From the NCBI GenBank assembly GCA_022559845.1, contig CM040125.1:325693829-325757828 (forward strand): a DNA stretch of 64,000 nucleotides. The letters are read 5' to 3'. Below the pieces are notes generated by a model, which was not told the DNA's origin, did no database searches, and saw nothing but the letters and a program-made list of their open reading frames with translations. Shown in pieces: positions 11,223-21,193 of this stretch. This DNA is from Amorphophallus konjac (lineage: Eukaryota; Streptophyta; Magnoliopsida; Alismatales; Araceae). The position numbers were made by a program, and so were the translations under genes. Every line of letters starts with the position of its first letter. The first letter of the stretch is position 1.

Positions 11223-12109
11223 TTACCTTCTTATTCTTGTGAAATTTTTAGGAGATAAGGGTTTTGTAAAAATATTTGTAAGTTGATTTTCGGTATTTAC
11301 ATGTATAAGTTCAAAATGAGCCTTACTTACAAGATCTCGCAAAAAGTGGTGTCGAATCTCTATGTGCTTTGTGCAAGAATGTAAAATAGGATTTTTAGAA
11401 ATATTAATGGCAGAGTTGTTATCACAAAGAATGGGTGTGTTATTCAAGATGATACCAAAATAAACTAGTTGTTGTTGGATCTATAGCACTTGGGCCGCAC
11501 AACTACCGGTAGCCATGTACTCGGCTTTGGCAGTTGACAATGCCACCGTGTTTTGTTTCCTAGAGGCCCATGAAACCATGCAACCTCCAAGAAATTGACA
11601 ATACCCGCTCATGCTCTTACGACCACTAAACACCCAACATATTCGGAATCAGTGTAAGCTACTAAATCAAAATTGTAACTATGAGGAAACCATACACCAA
11701 GATCTGATGTGCCAAGCAAATATCTAAAAATTCTTTTGACTGCTAACATGTGTGATTCTTTCGGATCGGATTGAAATCTAGCACACATGCAAATATTAAA
11801 CATTATATCTGACCTACTAGCAGTCAAGTACAACAAAGAACCAATCATTCCTCTAAAAAGTTTATGATCGACAGACTTATCATTTTCATCCTTCTTCAAT
11901 TTGACATTTGTTGACATAGGTGTCTTTTGTGGCTTTGCAGTGTCGAATTTGAACTTCTTGATAAGCTCCCTTGTATATTTCCTTTGATTTATAAAGATTC
12001 CATCCTTTAGCTGCTTCACCTGCAAACCCATGAAAAAGGATAACTCCCCCATCAAACTCATCTCAAACTCTCTCTGCATCAATTTAACAAAATCATCATT
12101 CAGTGAAGC
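11223..12109 (-). pseudogene. Copia RT C-terminal part and RNase H (element E)
   Basis: Two minus-strand open stretches. 12109-11609 holds the late RT region (FFMGLQVKQLKDGIFINQ, then GSLLYLTASRSDIMF and a YTDSEYVG RNase H start). 11447-11223 holds the RNase H end (CDNNSAINISKNPI, SCTKHIEIRHHF, LTNIFTKPL). The stretch between them (about 11450-11608) has stops. Beyond 11223 is the non-coding tail of E up to the A insertion at 11107. This is a decayed copy. Confidence 0.88.
12105..12109. repeat. Target-site duplication of B, left copy
   Basis: GAAGC; the right copy at 28527-28531 reads GAATC (one change). Confidence 0.75.
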
Positions 12110-12357
12110 TGTAATGTCCTGAATTTTTCAGACATTTTTCGGATATGGATCCGCAAGTTTCGGATCACTTTCGGGGGTCCCAGAGCTTGTTTTGTGGTTT
12201 ACACATGTTTTTCCCTAACGAACCTGCGAAACGCCATAGCGGGCGAACCGTTGCGTTCTTTTCCTCTGGGACTGCACCAGTGCATTAAGCGTGTTCCGAG
12301 GATCGCGAAAATGATTTTTCCTAATTTTCCATATTTTTGGCATTTTCCATATTTTCT

Positions 12358-12366
12358 ATGTATAAC
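12358..12366 (+). promoter_or_regulatory. Possible TATA box of element B 5' LTR
   Basis: TATGTATAA about 250 bp into the LTR. The 3' LTR has the better-preserved TATATATAA form at 26500-26508. Transcription of B would start just downstream. Confidence 0.5.
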
Positions 12367-12918
12367 CCATTTCTTTTTCCCCTTTTTCTTTTTCTTTTCC
12401 TCCTTCTTCTTCCTCCTTCCTGTGAGCGCAACGCGGCATCCCCCTCTCTCCCGTTTGAGCATTCTGGCGCCCCTCCCTCCCCTGGTGACGGTCGGCGGGC
12501 TTCGACGGCGGTGTGACGACGACGGTGGCGGCAAGAGGAACGCGGCGGTACCCTTTTCACGGCGTGTGAGAGGAGTTCTTGTTCGGCCAAGATTTGGAGA
12601 TCGGCAGCGATCCGGCTAGTTTCGGCCTTCCTTGAGGTAGGGGGACGGATCCTAGCCCTCCTTACTGCTTTCCCCTTGATTTGTAGGCCGTGGGGAGGTC
12701 GAGAGAGGCGTTTTTGAGCCGGGAGGGCAAAAATCCATGTTTTGGGATTGAGCGCCGGATCTCCCGTTTCGTGGGATTTTTGACCGATCTAAGGGAATAG
12801 AATCATGCTAGGAGGGTTGAGGAAGGATTCCCCTTTGTTTTCCCATCATCGGGTGATGATCGGTGTGTGGATCGGAGTTTTTGGTGTTTCTCGCCGGTTT
12901 CGTGCTCGGGTGAGCCAT

Positions 12919-13371
12919 GCGGTCCTTGCAGGGACCGCTAGGCTCCCCAGGCGGTCTCAGGGAGACCGTCAAGCAATTTTGAATGTCGGTAGGTCGTAGC
13001 GGTCCTCCCGGGACCGCTAGGGTCAGGGTGGCGGTCACGCGATAGACCGCTACCCTTGGGTTAGTGGTCATCAGACGACCGTTTTCCCCGTTTGACTGAG
13101 CGCCCTTGGGGTGCATGATTCTGACCGTTGGGGTTCACGTGTTGCCTAGCGGTCATGGGATGACCGTTTCTAGCTGCCTTGCGGTCCAAGGAGGACCGCT
13201 AGGCTGGGGTTAGCGGTCTGGCGATAGACCGTTTGGCCCCTCATGGCTCATTCCCTTGCGGTCACCAGGTGACCGCTTGGCTTCGCCTTGCGGTCCCGAA
13301 GAGGACCGCTAGGCCCCCCTTGCGGTCCAGAGAGGACCACAAGGCTGAGGGGTAGTCCTGTGAGGACCGCC
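12919..13371. repeat. Array of GCGGTCC…GGACCGC palindromes in B LTR
   Basis: Twelve units in about 450 bp. Clear examples: 12919-12938 (7-bp arms around TTGCAG), 12951, 12999, 13031, 13062, 13149, 13181, 13213, 13258, 13290, 13322 and 13352. The same array is in the 3' LTR (about 27060-27515). It lies downstream of the likely TATA box, so it would be transcribed and each unit could fold as a hairpin in RNA. Confidence 0.88.
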
Positions 13372-13601
13372 ACTCGGTTTCCTTTCGATCGGGGGTCTTC
13401 GTGAGTTGAGTCTTACCTCCGGTGACACGTCCACTAGTCGTAGCCTTCTTACGGCACGCGTGTGTTGACCCACCTGGGAGTAATGGAGCGGCTTACCCGA
13501 GAGAGACGATTTTTAGGCTGGTTACCATAGGGCCCCCACGCGCAGCCGAGTCTAAGCTTCGGGGGAAGAACCAGCTAGAGGATCTGACCTAGGGCACATG
13601 G

Positions 13602-13867
13602 TCTATGTGTGCACACTGGGTTAGGGACGTCTGACCCGCGCTGACGAGCGCGGCCCCAGCTTTTCCTTGTTCGTGGTATTGGTTACTGTTGAGGGTCTCA
13701 GTCTCCACCTGGGGCGTTGTAGGGAGACACGTGATCTATGTGTGCACACTGGGTTAGGGACGTCTGACCCGCGCTGACGAGCGCGGCCCCAGCTTTTCCT
13801 TGTTCGTGGTATTGGTTACTGTTGAGGGTCTCAGTCTCCACCTGGGGCGTTGTAGGGAGACACGTGA
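13602..13867 (+). repeat. 133-bp tandem duplication in B 5' LTR
   Basis: Two near-identical units (13602-13734 and 13735-13867), each starting TCTATGTGTGCACACTGGG. The 3' LTR has one unit (from about 27743), so the duplication arose after insertion. Confidence 0.9.
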
Positions 13868-14519
13868 GGCGCGGTGTAAGACGTCAGGGGACGCATCCGG
13901 CTTTACTTCTAGTGGGTCATGCTCCTATCTCCTGGCAGGTACGGACTCATTTTTCCACCGGTTTGGGGTCGGTTGGCTTGGTGCGGTCAGTTGTACGGAG
14001 CTTTTCTGTTTATTTATTACTGCTTGCTGCTTCTACCGTACTCCCGCCAGGTTGTGTTACTTTTCACGGTTGTTCGCGCCTGGTTGTCTCATTTTCCTCG
14101 TTGTGCGGTGGGGGTCCGAGGGATCCCTACTGGGCCAATGAAATGAGGCTAACTCCTGTGTTTTCAGGTGAGACGGCGTCGTCAAGAGGCGCGATAGAGT
14201 TTTAGCATGGTTCTAGTAGCCAGGGTTAGTCGCCAGTTTACCAGAGCCGGGGTATGCCCTGTGTACTTGTACTTTTCTTTTTGTTGACTGTACTTAATTT
14301 GGGCATGAGATACACTAGACCTTGTAGCAGTTTAGTTATTTATTTTATTATGTGCATTTTATTTAAGTGATTATTGTGCTATCTCTGCAGTTATTTCAGC
14401 TTCTCTTGTATCCCCACACCATCATTTAACCCTTCCGAGTCTTCGGGCTCGTGGGCGGCGGGCCGGGGTTCGAGTCGCACCGGTTCCTTTCCGATACTCG
14501 GATATCGGGTCGTTATAGT

Positions 14520-14531
14520 TGGTATCAGAGC
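14520..14531 (+). other. Primer-binding site (element B)
   Basis: TGGTATCAGAGC, a perfect complement of the initiator Met-tRNA 3' end, two bases after the LTR. Confidence 0.92.
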
Positions 14532-14670
14532 GTAGGTTGTGGAGGTGCATAAGAACCTGAAAGAATTCCAGTAGTCCAGAGGGTCCATGAGTGTCCTGTA
14601 CAGTTGGTGACTGGCTTAGGGCCCCGTGTGTTTTATTAATTCTGCTGTTTGTTTCTGTTAACAGGAGGTT

Positions 14671-15803
14671 ATGGCACCCAGGTGAGCGACTCGATCCCAA
14701 CAGGGAGAGCCGGGTGGGGGCCAGGAAGGGCAGAGCAGAGCAACGCTTCCGGATGATGCAGCTGGATGGGCGAGAGTTCCCAGACCAGAGGAGTTCTTCC
14801 GGGGCATGTATCAGTATGTTATTCAGTAGCAGGGTGGCGATGCTGACGAGGGTTCGTCATCTCGTGGTGGTCCTGGTCGTGTGCTGAGGGATTTCTTGCA
14901 GTTTCAACTGTCTCTTTATAGCGGGCAACCAGATCCAGAGGTGGCGAGGGAGTGGCGCTAGATGACCTGGAGCAAGTGTTCAGTTCGATGGACTGTCCCG
15001 AGGAGTAGAAGGTGGTGTTGGCTACGCATCGATTGCAGAGGCCAGCCCGGACTTGGTGGATGTCAGAGTGGGGGGCAGTGTTTCAGTCCCGCCCTTTTTG
15101 ATAGATCATGTGGCAGGAGTTTGTCCTGGCTTTCAAGCGTGCTTTTTGTCCATCCTTCCTCGGGTCGCAGAAGCTACGCGAGTTTCTAGAGCTGGTCCAG
15201 GATGACATGACAGTGATGCAGTATAGGTCCAAGTTCATTGAGTTGGGCCGCTATGCTCCTCATATTGTGGCAGATGAGGAGGTGAGGACCAAGAAGTTTG
15301 TCAGGGGTTTGAGGTCAGAGCTGAGGCATCCCCTGCTTGGGTTAGGATTGACCAACTTGGATGCGGCTTGTAGAGCAGCAGTGGCATTGGAGAGAGATTT
15401 GCAGAAGACTCGAGGTCAGGGCAGTGCAGGTTAGACGCAGATAGGTTTTAGTCAACCGACGGCTGTGCAGCAGTAGAGTACTGTCCCGCTCTCAGCAGGT
15501 GGTTCAGGGACATCCCCATCCATGGCGTCAGCGGCAGACTCGTCATCTCTGGGATCGAAGCTCAAAAAGCTATTCAAGGAAGCTGGTTTAGGTAGGAGAC
15601 GTCAAGATCGAAGACATCAGGGGCAGGTGTCAGCAAGTAGTGTTCAGCAGCCTACACCATTCCAGGGCCAGGGCTCAGTGAGTGGCGATTCTCATCCAGG
15701 CAGGCAGCGCACGGCACCCGTGGTTTGCTTCAAGTGTGATCAGCAAGGGCACATGGCACGTGACTATCCGCAGAGATCGCGTCAGTCGCACGAGTTCCAG
15801 TAG
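14671..15803 (+). pseudogene. Gypsy gag (element B)
   Basis: The frame begins ATGGCACCCAGG and meets a stop at its fifth codon (TGA, likely from CGA). The core includes LQFQLSLYSGQPDPEVAREW, then FLELVQDDMTVMQYRSKFIEL (first residues from about 15180) and a RYAPHIVADEEVRTKKFVRG stretch. It ends in a zinc knuckle CFKCDQQGHMARDY near 15727-15770 whose last Cys has become Tyr (TGT to TAT). Several stops and frame changes are present. It would have been the capsid/nucleocapsid protein. Confidence 0.88.
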
Positions 15804-15893
15804 CAGTAGCAGTTTTAGCCCCAGCAGTAACCACCACAGCCGCAGTAGTACCCGCAGCAGGGTCAGTTTCTACAATTAAGTTGATCGGCTACC

Positions 15894-16280
15894 GTGGGGA
15901 GGCAGAGATCCCGAGGCCGAGTCATGCACATGACCAGAGCAAAGGCTAAAGCGTCACAGTTGGTGGAAGGTACTATTCCGATTATGGGTTGTGCGGCTCG
16001 AGTTTTGTTTGATTCTGGCACGTCCCATTCGTTCATTTCAGAGGATTTTTCTCAGAGTGCCGAGGAGTCGGCTACTGACTGGCAGTGGAGTTGCCTACCG
16101 GTGATTTCATGCTCACCCCGTATTTCCTTGAGAGGGTGCCTGTGTGGGTGGATGGGTGGAACTTACCAGCCAGGCTTTATGCATTGCCGCTTCATGACTT
16201 TGATATGATTTCGGGCATGGATTGGCTCGAGGCCCATCATGCCATGGTGGACTGCGGCTCGAAGAAGGTCTATTTCTGAC
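15894..16280 (+). pseudogene. Gypsy aspartic protease (element B)
   Basis: VLFDSGTSHSFIS is the catalytic D-S/T-G loop (about 15999-16040). The domain continues, after a frameshift near 16080, with a DFDMISGMDWLEAHHA stretch typical of the end of chromovirus proteases. This copy is broken. Confidence 0.88.
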
Positions 16281-16351
16281 AGCTTCGTGGACCCACCTTC
16301 TATTTCCAAGGTATCCGGTCTTCCCCTTCCCGTTTTCTTATTTCGGCTATT

Positions 16352-16731
16352 ATGGCTCGTCGATTGCTTGACACTGGTTGTCAGGGTATTCGCGATTCAT
16401 TGGTTTTGGTCGATCGACAGTGTCCGGACGTGGAGGATATTCCGATTGTGTGCGAGTTTTTCGATATTTTTCCCGAGGAGTTGCCAGGGTTGCCACCGCA
16501 GCGAGAGATTGATTTTGTGATTGAGATGTACCAAGTACGGCGCCTATGTCGAAGGCCCATTATCGTATGGCGCCTGCGGAGTTGAGAGAGCTGAAGGCGC
16601 AGTTGCAGGAGTTGTTGGCCAAGGGGTACATTCGCCCTAGCTTTTCCCCTTGGGGTGCGCCCGTGTTGTTTGTGAAGAAGAAGGATGGTAGTCTGAGGCT
16701 GTGCATTGACTATCGGTAGTTGAACCAGGCA
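16352..16731 (+). pseudogene. Gypsy reverse transcriptase, N-terminal part (element B)
   Basis: Linker and RT start: IPIVCEFFDIFPEELPGLPP, a frameshift near 16530, then [20 protein letters not shown] (about 16626-16685) and LRLCIDYR followed by TAG (from CAG) and LNQ. The RT is split here by element C; it resumes at 23595. Confidence 0.92.
16727..16731. repeat. Target-site duplication of C, left copy
   Basis: AGGCA, identical to 23595-23599. Taking out C and one copy leaves the RT frame of B continuous. Confidence 0.93.
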
Positions 16732-18838
16732 TGATGTGACACACCCTTGGACCAAAATGAACAAGCACAATTTGTAATTCAAACGGACCCATAATGGCGA
16801 CCGCTCACCCGATGCTCACCCAAGACCCGGGATAGCTTGGAAATGCCAAGGAGAGGTTGTGAGGGCTGGGCCCTTGCTGTTAGAGGGCCAGCAAGGCCTA
16901 GGTTAATTCCCAAGGGTAATGGCAGCCCAATTCAAGGGAGCCGACGAGGTGCCAAGGCACGGGTTACACTCCTCACCCCACGGTGATCTCTTGAAGCAAG
17001 GAGCTCAAGGATCGGGCTCTCACTCTCACGGCCAGCGGAGTTTATGAGCTAATATTAGAAAGAACAAGCACTAAATGGAGCTAGGAGTGGAGCACTTGCT
17101 CGACCAATTTGAAGAAACCGGTCCCGCTCGGAGACGTGGGCGAGCGGGGAAGCGTGGGTTCCCCACACGTCGCACCGGGGTAGCTTGACCTGCTCAAATT
17201 GTTACAACACTACACCCCAAGCAAGGGGGGGATCTAGGGGTGAGGGTCAACTGATATTACATCCAAAACTACCTCCACACAGGGAGGGGCCTTCAGTCGG
17301 CCAAGCGGGGAGGGGTGACACCGAACTAGCGATCAACAAGGAAGCTGACATCGGTTCTGTCCGCTGTCTGTGCTTCAGGACTGACTGATGGTTATCATGA
17401 TGCTGTGGCCACTCCAGAATTTTTCCGATGACGAGACCACTTGAAGATTCTTCTTAGCTGGATCGGGATGATGCTTGAATTTTTTTGATTTCTTTGGGAA
17501 CCGCTGCTGGTCGGGGTAGGGGCTTGAACAGGGTGGCAGACCCTCAGTTCTGACAGCTTCAGGTCTCCAACAGCAGGAAGAAGAGGATGCCACGACCGCT
17601 CCAGAACTCAGAATCAGGTGCCGCTAGAGTTGTTGGAACCATTGACGGGTCCTCTTCGAAGAAAAACTGGCGGGGAAGCCAAATGTTGTCGGAGAAGACC
17701 AGTGGGCTCTAAACTCTGATGAGAGGTCGGTGCAGGCTGTGGGGAAGCAGAACCACGCACCCGGGGGAGAAAATTGATAACTCCTGGTTCCGGACGCCAA
17801 ACTGAGCTCTGCTTTTTGGAGAAGAAAGAAGACTCATAGTAAAAGCTTTTTGAAGGAGAACTCTTGATCAGATTCTAAGCAGGACCGTCGCAGTCGGGCT
17901 TCCACTCCGGATCAGGTCTCCTGCCAGGGAGGCTTTGCGCAATCGGGGAAGAATGACTCCCCTGGGCGATCACGAACTCAGAACAGGATGAGACCACCGT
18001 TGTTGCAAAGAGGACTGGGAGACGCTTCCAACGATAGCTCTTGATCCTTCAGAAACGTCCGGAGGAAACCGTGGTCGCCTTTGCAAGCTGCTACTCTTCT
18101 GCAGATCTGCAACTGGGGAGTGAGAATTCTCCCTTGGGAGATGAGAGGGTGCTTGGGGAAGGGGAGTGGGTGGTTGGTGGTTGGAGGGTGGAGTGGGGAG
18201 TGGTGGAATCTCCCTTGGGGCTGGGGTGGAGTTAAGGTGGGTTGGTGGGGAGTTGGGGATGAGTTATTGAAGGGGGGAAAGAGAGAGAAAGGTGGTTGGG
18301 AGGGGAGGAGAGAGAAAGGGGCGCAGATTTTAGAGAGAGAAAGTGGAGGAGAGAGAAAATGACTTATTAGAGAGAGAGGTAGAGAGAGAGAGGGGGGATA
18401 GGTGGGAATCACTCCCAAGGGTTTCTCACCCAACTAATGGAATCTCTCCAATCGGAAATTTAAACTCTCAAATGGCAATTTTCATTCATTGATTCATTAG
18501 TTCAAATGGAGGAAATGGGGTCCTATATATAGGCAACCCACATTTCTACAAAAGTCCCTGACTCTTACTACAATGACCAAAGACCAAGGGGGTAGGGGCG
18601 CCCCTGGGCCTAGCCCAAAGAATTGGGCCCAATAACCATTCTAAACAAACTAATGATACTTAACCTAGGTAGATGACTCATTAACCTAGGTACATGACTC
18701 AAATAAAAGGGAAAATACATCAAATGACTCAAATAAAAATTACATAGGACTCAAAATTAAATAACTAGACCATGCCGGATGCAACCGGGGCGAGGAGACG
18801 AGCTGTGAACGTGGGCATGGGAGGTGATGTCCCCATCA
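16732..18838 (-). repeat. 3' LTR of element C (2107 bp)
   Basis: Near-identical to 21194-23594 but 294 bp shorter: the segment corresponding to about 22578-22871 is missing. It contains a GA-rich tract (about 18260-18400) and a TATA-like CTATATATAG at 18523-18532 (minus promoter). The last codons of the C ORF extend into its start. Confidence 0.93.
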
Positions 18839-21084
18839 TACTCCCGGGGTGCGGAGAACTCGACTCCGTCGAGTAAGTGTCCTTCCCTCCTCGGAGGGTG
18901 TAGAAGTGGTACTGCCCACAAGTCTTCCGAACGAGACCGATCCATCCACCTGCCGAGATAGCGCTCGTATACCTTGCTCCTGATGGTAGTGACCTGTTCA
19001 TCCAATATTCGTTCAATGCGCTCACGCTGGGCTCTCTTGGCTGGTGGTCTCTCCTCACGGGTGGGTGCTCTCTCAACGGAGGGAATAGGCTCAATATCCT
19101 CACTGGGTACCACCGTGGGTCCCTTATATGGCACTAGGTCGGCTACATTGAATGTGGGACTCACTCCATACTCCTCGGGGAGATCTAACTCATAGGCATT
19201 AGCGCCAATGCGCCTCAGGACCTGGAAGGGACCAGCCCCACGTGGCCTCAATTTGGAGATGACTCCCGGGGAGAGCCTCTCCTTCCTCACCATCACAAAG
19301 TCACTCACGTAGAATTCTTGGTGACGCCGAAGGGAGTCAGCCTGCCTCTTATAGATCTCATTTTCCTTGCTTATGTGCTTGCAAAGGCTTTCATGTAATT
19401 TTATGAATGTTGACATTCTAGGGGTGATGGGTGGACCTGGGCAACCAAAAGTAGACCAATCATGTTTTGACGCCAAGAAGACTTTGATGGAATGGGGAGG
19501 ACCGGGACATCCATAGGTGATCCGGTCATGCATGGGGGTGACAAATGCTGGGGGACCCGGGCATCCATGAATACTCCTATCATGCCTACGACTCATGATG
19601 AGTGAAGGTGGACCACTACATCCGAATTTGGACCACTCATGCTTTCTACTTGACATGTGGGTGATATGAATGAATGGACCCAACATAGTGTTCATGCCGA
19701 GGGGTGTGGAAAGCCTAGACACATGCATACTTTTCCCAAAAGTGACTTCCATGTGTATAGGTGTGGGATAACCTTTGAACTCCCATTGGAAAGGATCGAA
19801 TGGATCTAAGAAGGTGGTCATCATGGGGTGGGGCACAACCTTATTACCTAGGGATATGTGACCCAAGGTCATGGCTCCCAAGGTGTAACCCGGGTCATGG
19901 ATGAGGTGGGTTTGGCCCAATATGGTGGGTAAGGGTAGGAAAGGGTGGGTGGTGGGTAAGATGGTTGGGCCACATGGGTATAGGAAGGGGTCAAAGGGAT
20001 CGTGGAAATGGTTACCTAGAGAGAGGAACTCCACATCCTCAAAGCCCCAAAAATATGGGTCATCCTCCTCCAAGATAATTGGGCCATGGTCGTTAGTGGG
20101 TTGGCCGATCAAAGCACTTGGGATCTCAATGGTAGGGGAGTGGACCGAGATGGGTTCTTCCACCATAGGGAGAAGGAAAAGAAGGTCGCTAGTGTAGCAA
20201 CCAATGGTGCAGACCGAGGTGATAGACCCATCACAAGGGTGGATGAGACTAAGGTTTGTTGGGTGGGCCATCCCTAAGGTCAACTCTAGCTGCCATTCTA
20301 GACCTTTAATGAGATCATCAAAACCCTCTACTTCGTAGTAGGATTGGATTGTTGTGTGAGGAGTGTGGATGGGCACTAGATGGTGGTCTTGCTTCAAGGG
20401 TAGGTAGGTATGGGTCATGATTTCTCTAATCAAGCTCTCCCTTAGCCACCTAACAAGGGACTCTTCTAAGATGAATTCGGCCCTATCTAGAGGGGGTGGT
20501 GTAGGGTGAAGATCCTCGTGCGAGGCTTCCTCTTCAATTGGGACATGGGTGCTCTCCATGGAGGGGATAGGTTCCCGAGGGGTATTTATCTTCATGTGGC
20601 AAAGCGGGTGGACTACTTCTTCCAAAGCTAATGGAGTGGGAAGGTTCTTTGATGGTGGGGTGATGATGGCCGGAGTATGGTGCACCCGGGGTGGTGAACA
20701 AGGGCGGGATTCCCGCGGGTGGGAGAATACAAGGTTGTTGAATTTAAAGGTTCCCGAAAGGTGTGGCGGATGCACTAGGCAAGTCCAACGTGTTAGGTCG
20801 ATGTCGGCATTCCTTTCATCTAACCATTTCTTTCCTTGGATTATACATGGACCCGCCAATGTTCCCTCTTGACACCAAGCTCCATCCAAATAGTTAGTCT
20901 TCCCGAACCATTTATGGAATTCAATAAAGACTTGGTCTCCATTGTGCACAATTTGTCCGGTCCTACAAAGAGAGGTAATGATATCGGGGGACACCCAATT
21001 TTCAGATTCTAGGTCAATGAAATCAATTTCTACGGGCTCTCCATTAGGTAAGCATGCATGGGATATGATTGGGAGAGGGGCCAT
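18757..21084 (-). CDS. Unknown long ORF fused to a gypsy integrase C-terminal tail
   Basis: Uninterrupted frame of about 775 codons from ATG 21084 (the frame is open farther upstream to a TTG at 21102). It starts about 110 bp after the LTR, where gag would be. Residues 1 to about 550 match no family I know. They are His/Pro-rich, with acidic Ser/Pro linkers and four repeats of about 20 residues containing GCPGPP (GCSGPP in the first) near residues 488, 506, 525 and 546. From about 557 on it is gypsy integrase C-terminus: KLRPRGAGPFQVLRRIGANA, FNVADLVPY, then a chromodomain-like part (about 687-729; RILDEQVTT … RYLGRW … EDLW). The last 26 or so residues are encoded by the 3' LTR. The function of the N-terminal part is unknown; the tail could steer integration, but that is inference. 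Confidence 0.78.
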   Translation of the reverse strand: MAPLPIISHACLPNGEPVEIDFIDLESENWVSPDIITSLCRTGQIVHNGDQVFIEFHKWFGKTNYLDGAWCQEGTLAGPCIIQGKKWLDERNADIDLTRWTCLVHPPHLSGTFKFNNLVFSHPRESRPCSPPRVHHTPAIITPPSKNLPTPLALEEVVHPLCHMKINTPREPIPSMESTHVPIEEEASHEDLHPTPPPLDRAEFILEESLVRWLRESLIREIMTHTYLPLKQDHHLVPIHTPHTTIQSYYEVEGFDDLIKGLEWQLELTLGMAHPTNLSLIHPCDGSITSVCTIGCYTSDLLFLLPMVEEPISVHSPTIEIPSALIGQPTNDHGPIILEEDDPYFWGFEDVEFLSLGNHFHDPFDPFLYPCGPTILPTTHPFLPLPTILGQTHLIHDPGYTLGAMTLGHISLGNKVVPHPMMTTFLDPFDPFQWEFKGYPTPIHMEVTFGKSMHVSRLSTPLGMNTMLGPFIHITHMSSRKHEWSKFGCSGPPSLIMSRRHDRSIHGCPGPPAFVTPMHDRITYGCPGPPHSIKVFLASKHDWSTFGCPGPPITPRMSTFIKLHESLCKHISKENEIYKRQADSLRRHQEFYVSDFVMVRKERLSPGVISKLRPRGAGPFQVLRRIGANAYELDLPEEYGVSPTFNVADLVPYKGPTVVPSEDIEPIPSVERAPTREERPPAKRAQRERIERILDEQVTTIRSKVYERYLGRWMDRSRSEDLWAVPLLHPPRREGHLLDGVEFSAPREYDGDITSHAHVHSSSPRPGCIRHGLVI
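18839..18850 (-). other. Polypurine tract region of element C
   Basis: The minus strand reads CACCCCGGGAGTA directly before the 3' LTR; it is only partly purine. The equivalent in D is CACCCGGGGAGAAT. This is the position where plus-strand priming should occur. Confidence 0.5.
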
Positions 21085-21178
21085 GATGATCGGGGGGATC
21101 AATGCAAGGGTCGGATTGATGATGACTCCAATGCAAGCATGCCCTAGGACTTGACTTGTAGAGACAAGTCAATGACTT

Positions 21179-21190
21179 GCTCTGATACCA
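21179..21190 (-). other. Primer-binding site (element C)
   Basis: Minus strand TGGTATCAGAGC, a perfect initiator Met-tRNA complement, 3 bp from the 5' LTR. Confidence 0.92.
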
Positions 21191-21193
21191 ATT

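Larger units (their letters stand above)
12110..14517 (+). repeat. 5' LTR of element B (2408 bp)
   Basis: Begins TGTAATGTCC and ends GGGTCGTTATA right before the primer site. It is 134 bp longer than the 3' LTR, which a 133-bp tandem duplication at 13602-13867 explains. It holds the GCGGTCC palindrome array. Short open frames in it are not genes. Confidence 0.92.

Noticed and set aside
12199..12619. Lys/Arg-rich and Pro/Ser-rich open frames in both directions
   Set aside because: LTR B low-complexity CT/GA-rich sequence; the frames shadow each other.
14520..14531. tRNA gene fragments (TGGTATCAGAGC sites here and at 21179, 33320, 58259)
   Set aside because: Only the 12 bases complementary to the tRNA 3' end, each next to an LTR; they are primer-binding sites.
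17978..18433. Pro/Ser-rich frames, repeated at 22752-23189
   Set aside because: GA-rich tract within the C LTRs; composition artefact.
20000..21084. Host gene captured by element C
   Set aside because: No intron remnants, no recognisable host domain, and the frame is continuous with the retroelement tail; capture cannot be excluded but is not supported.
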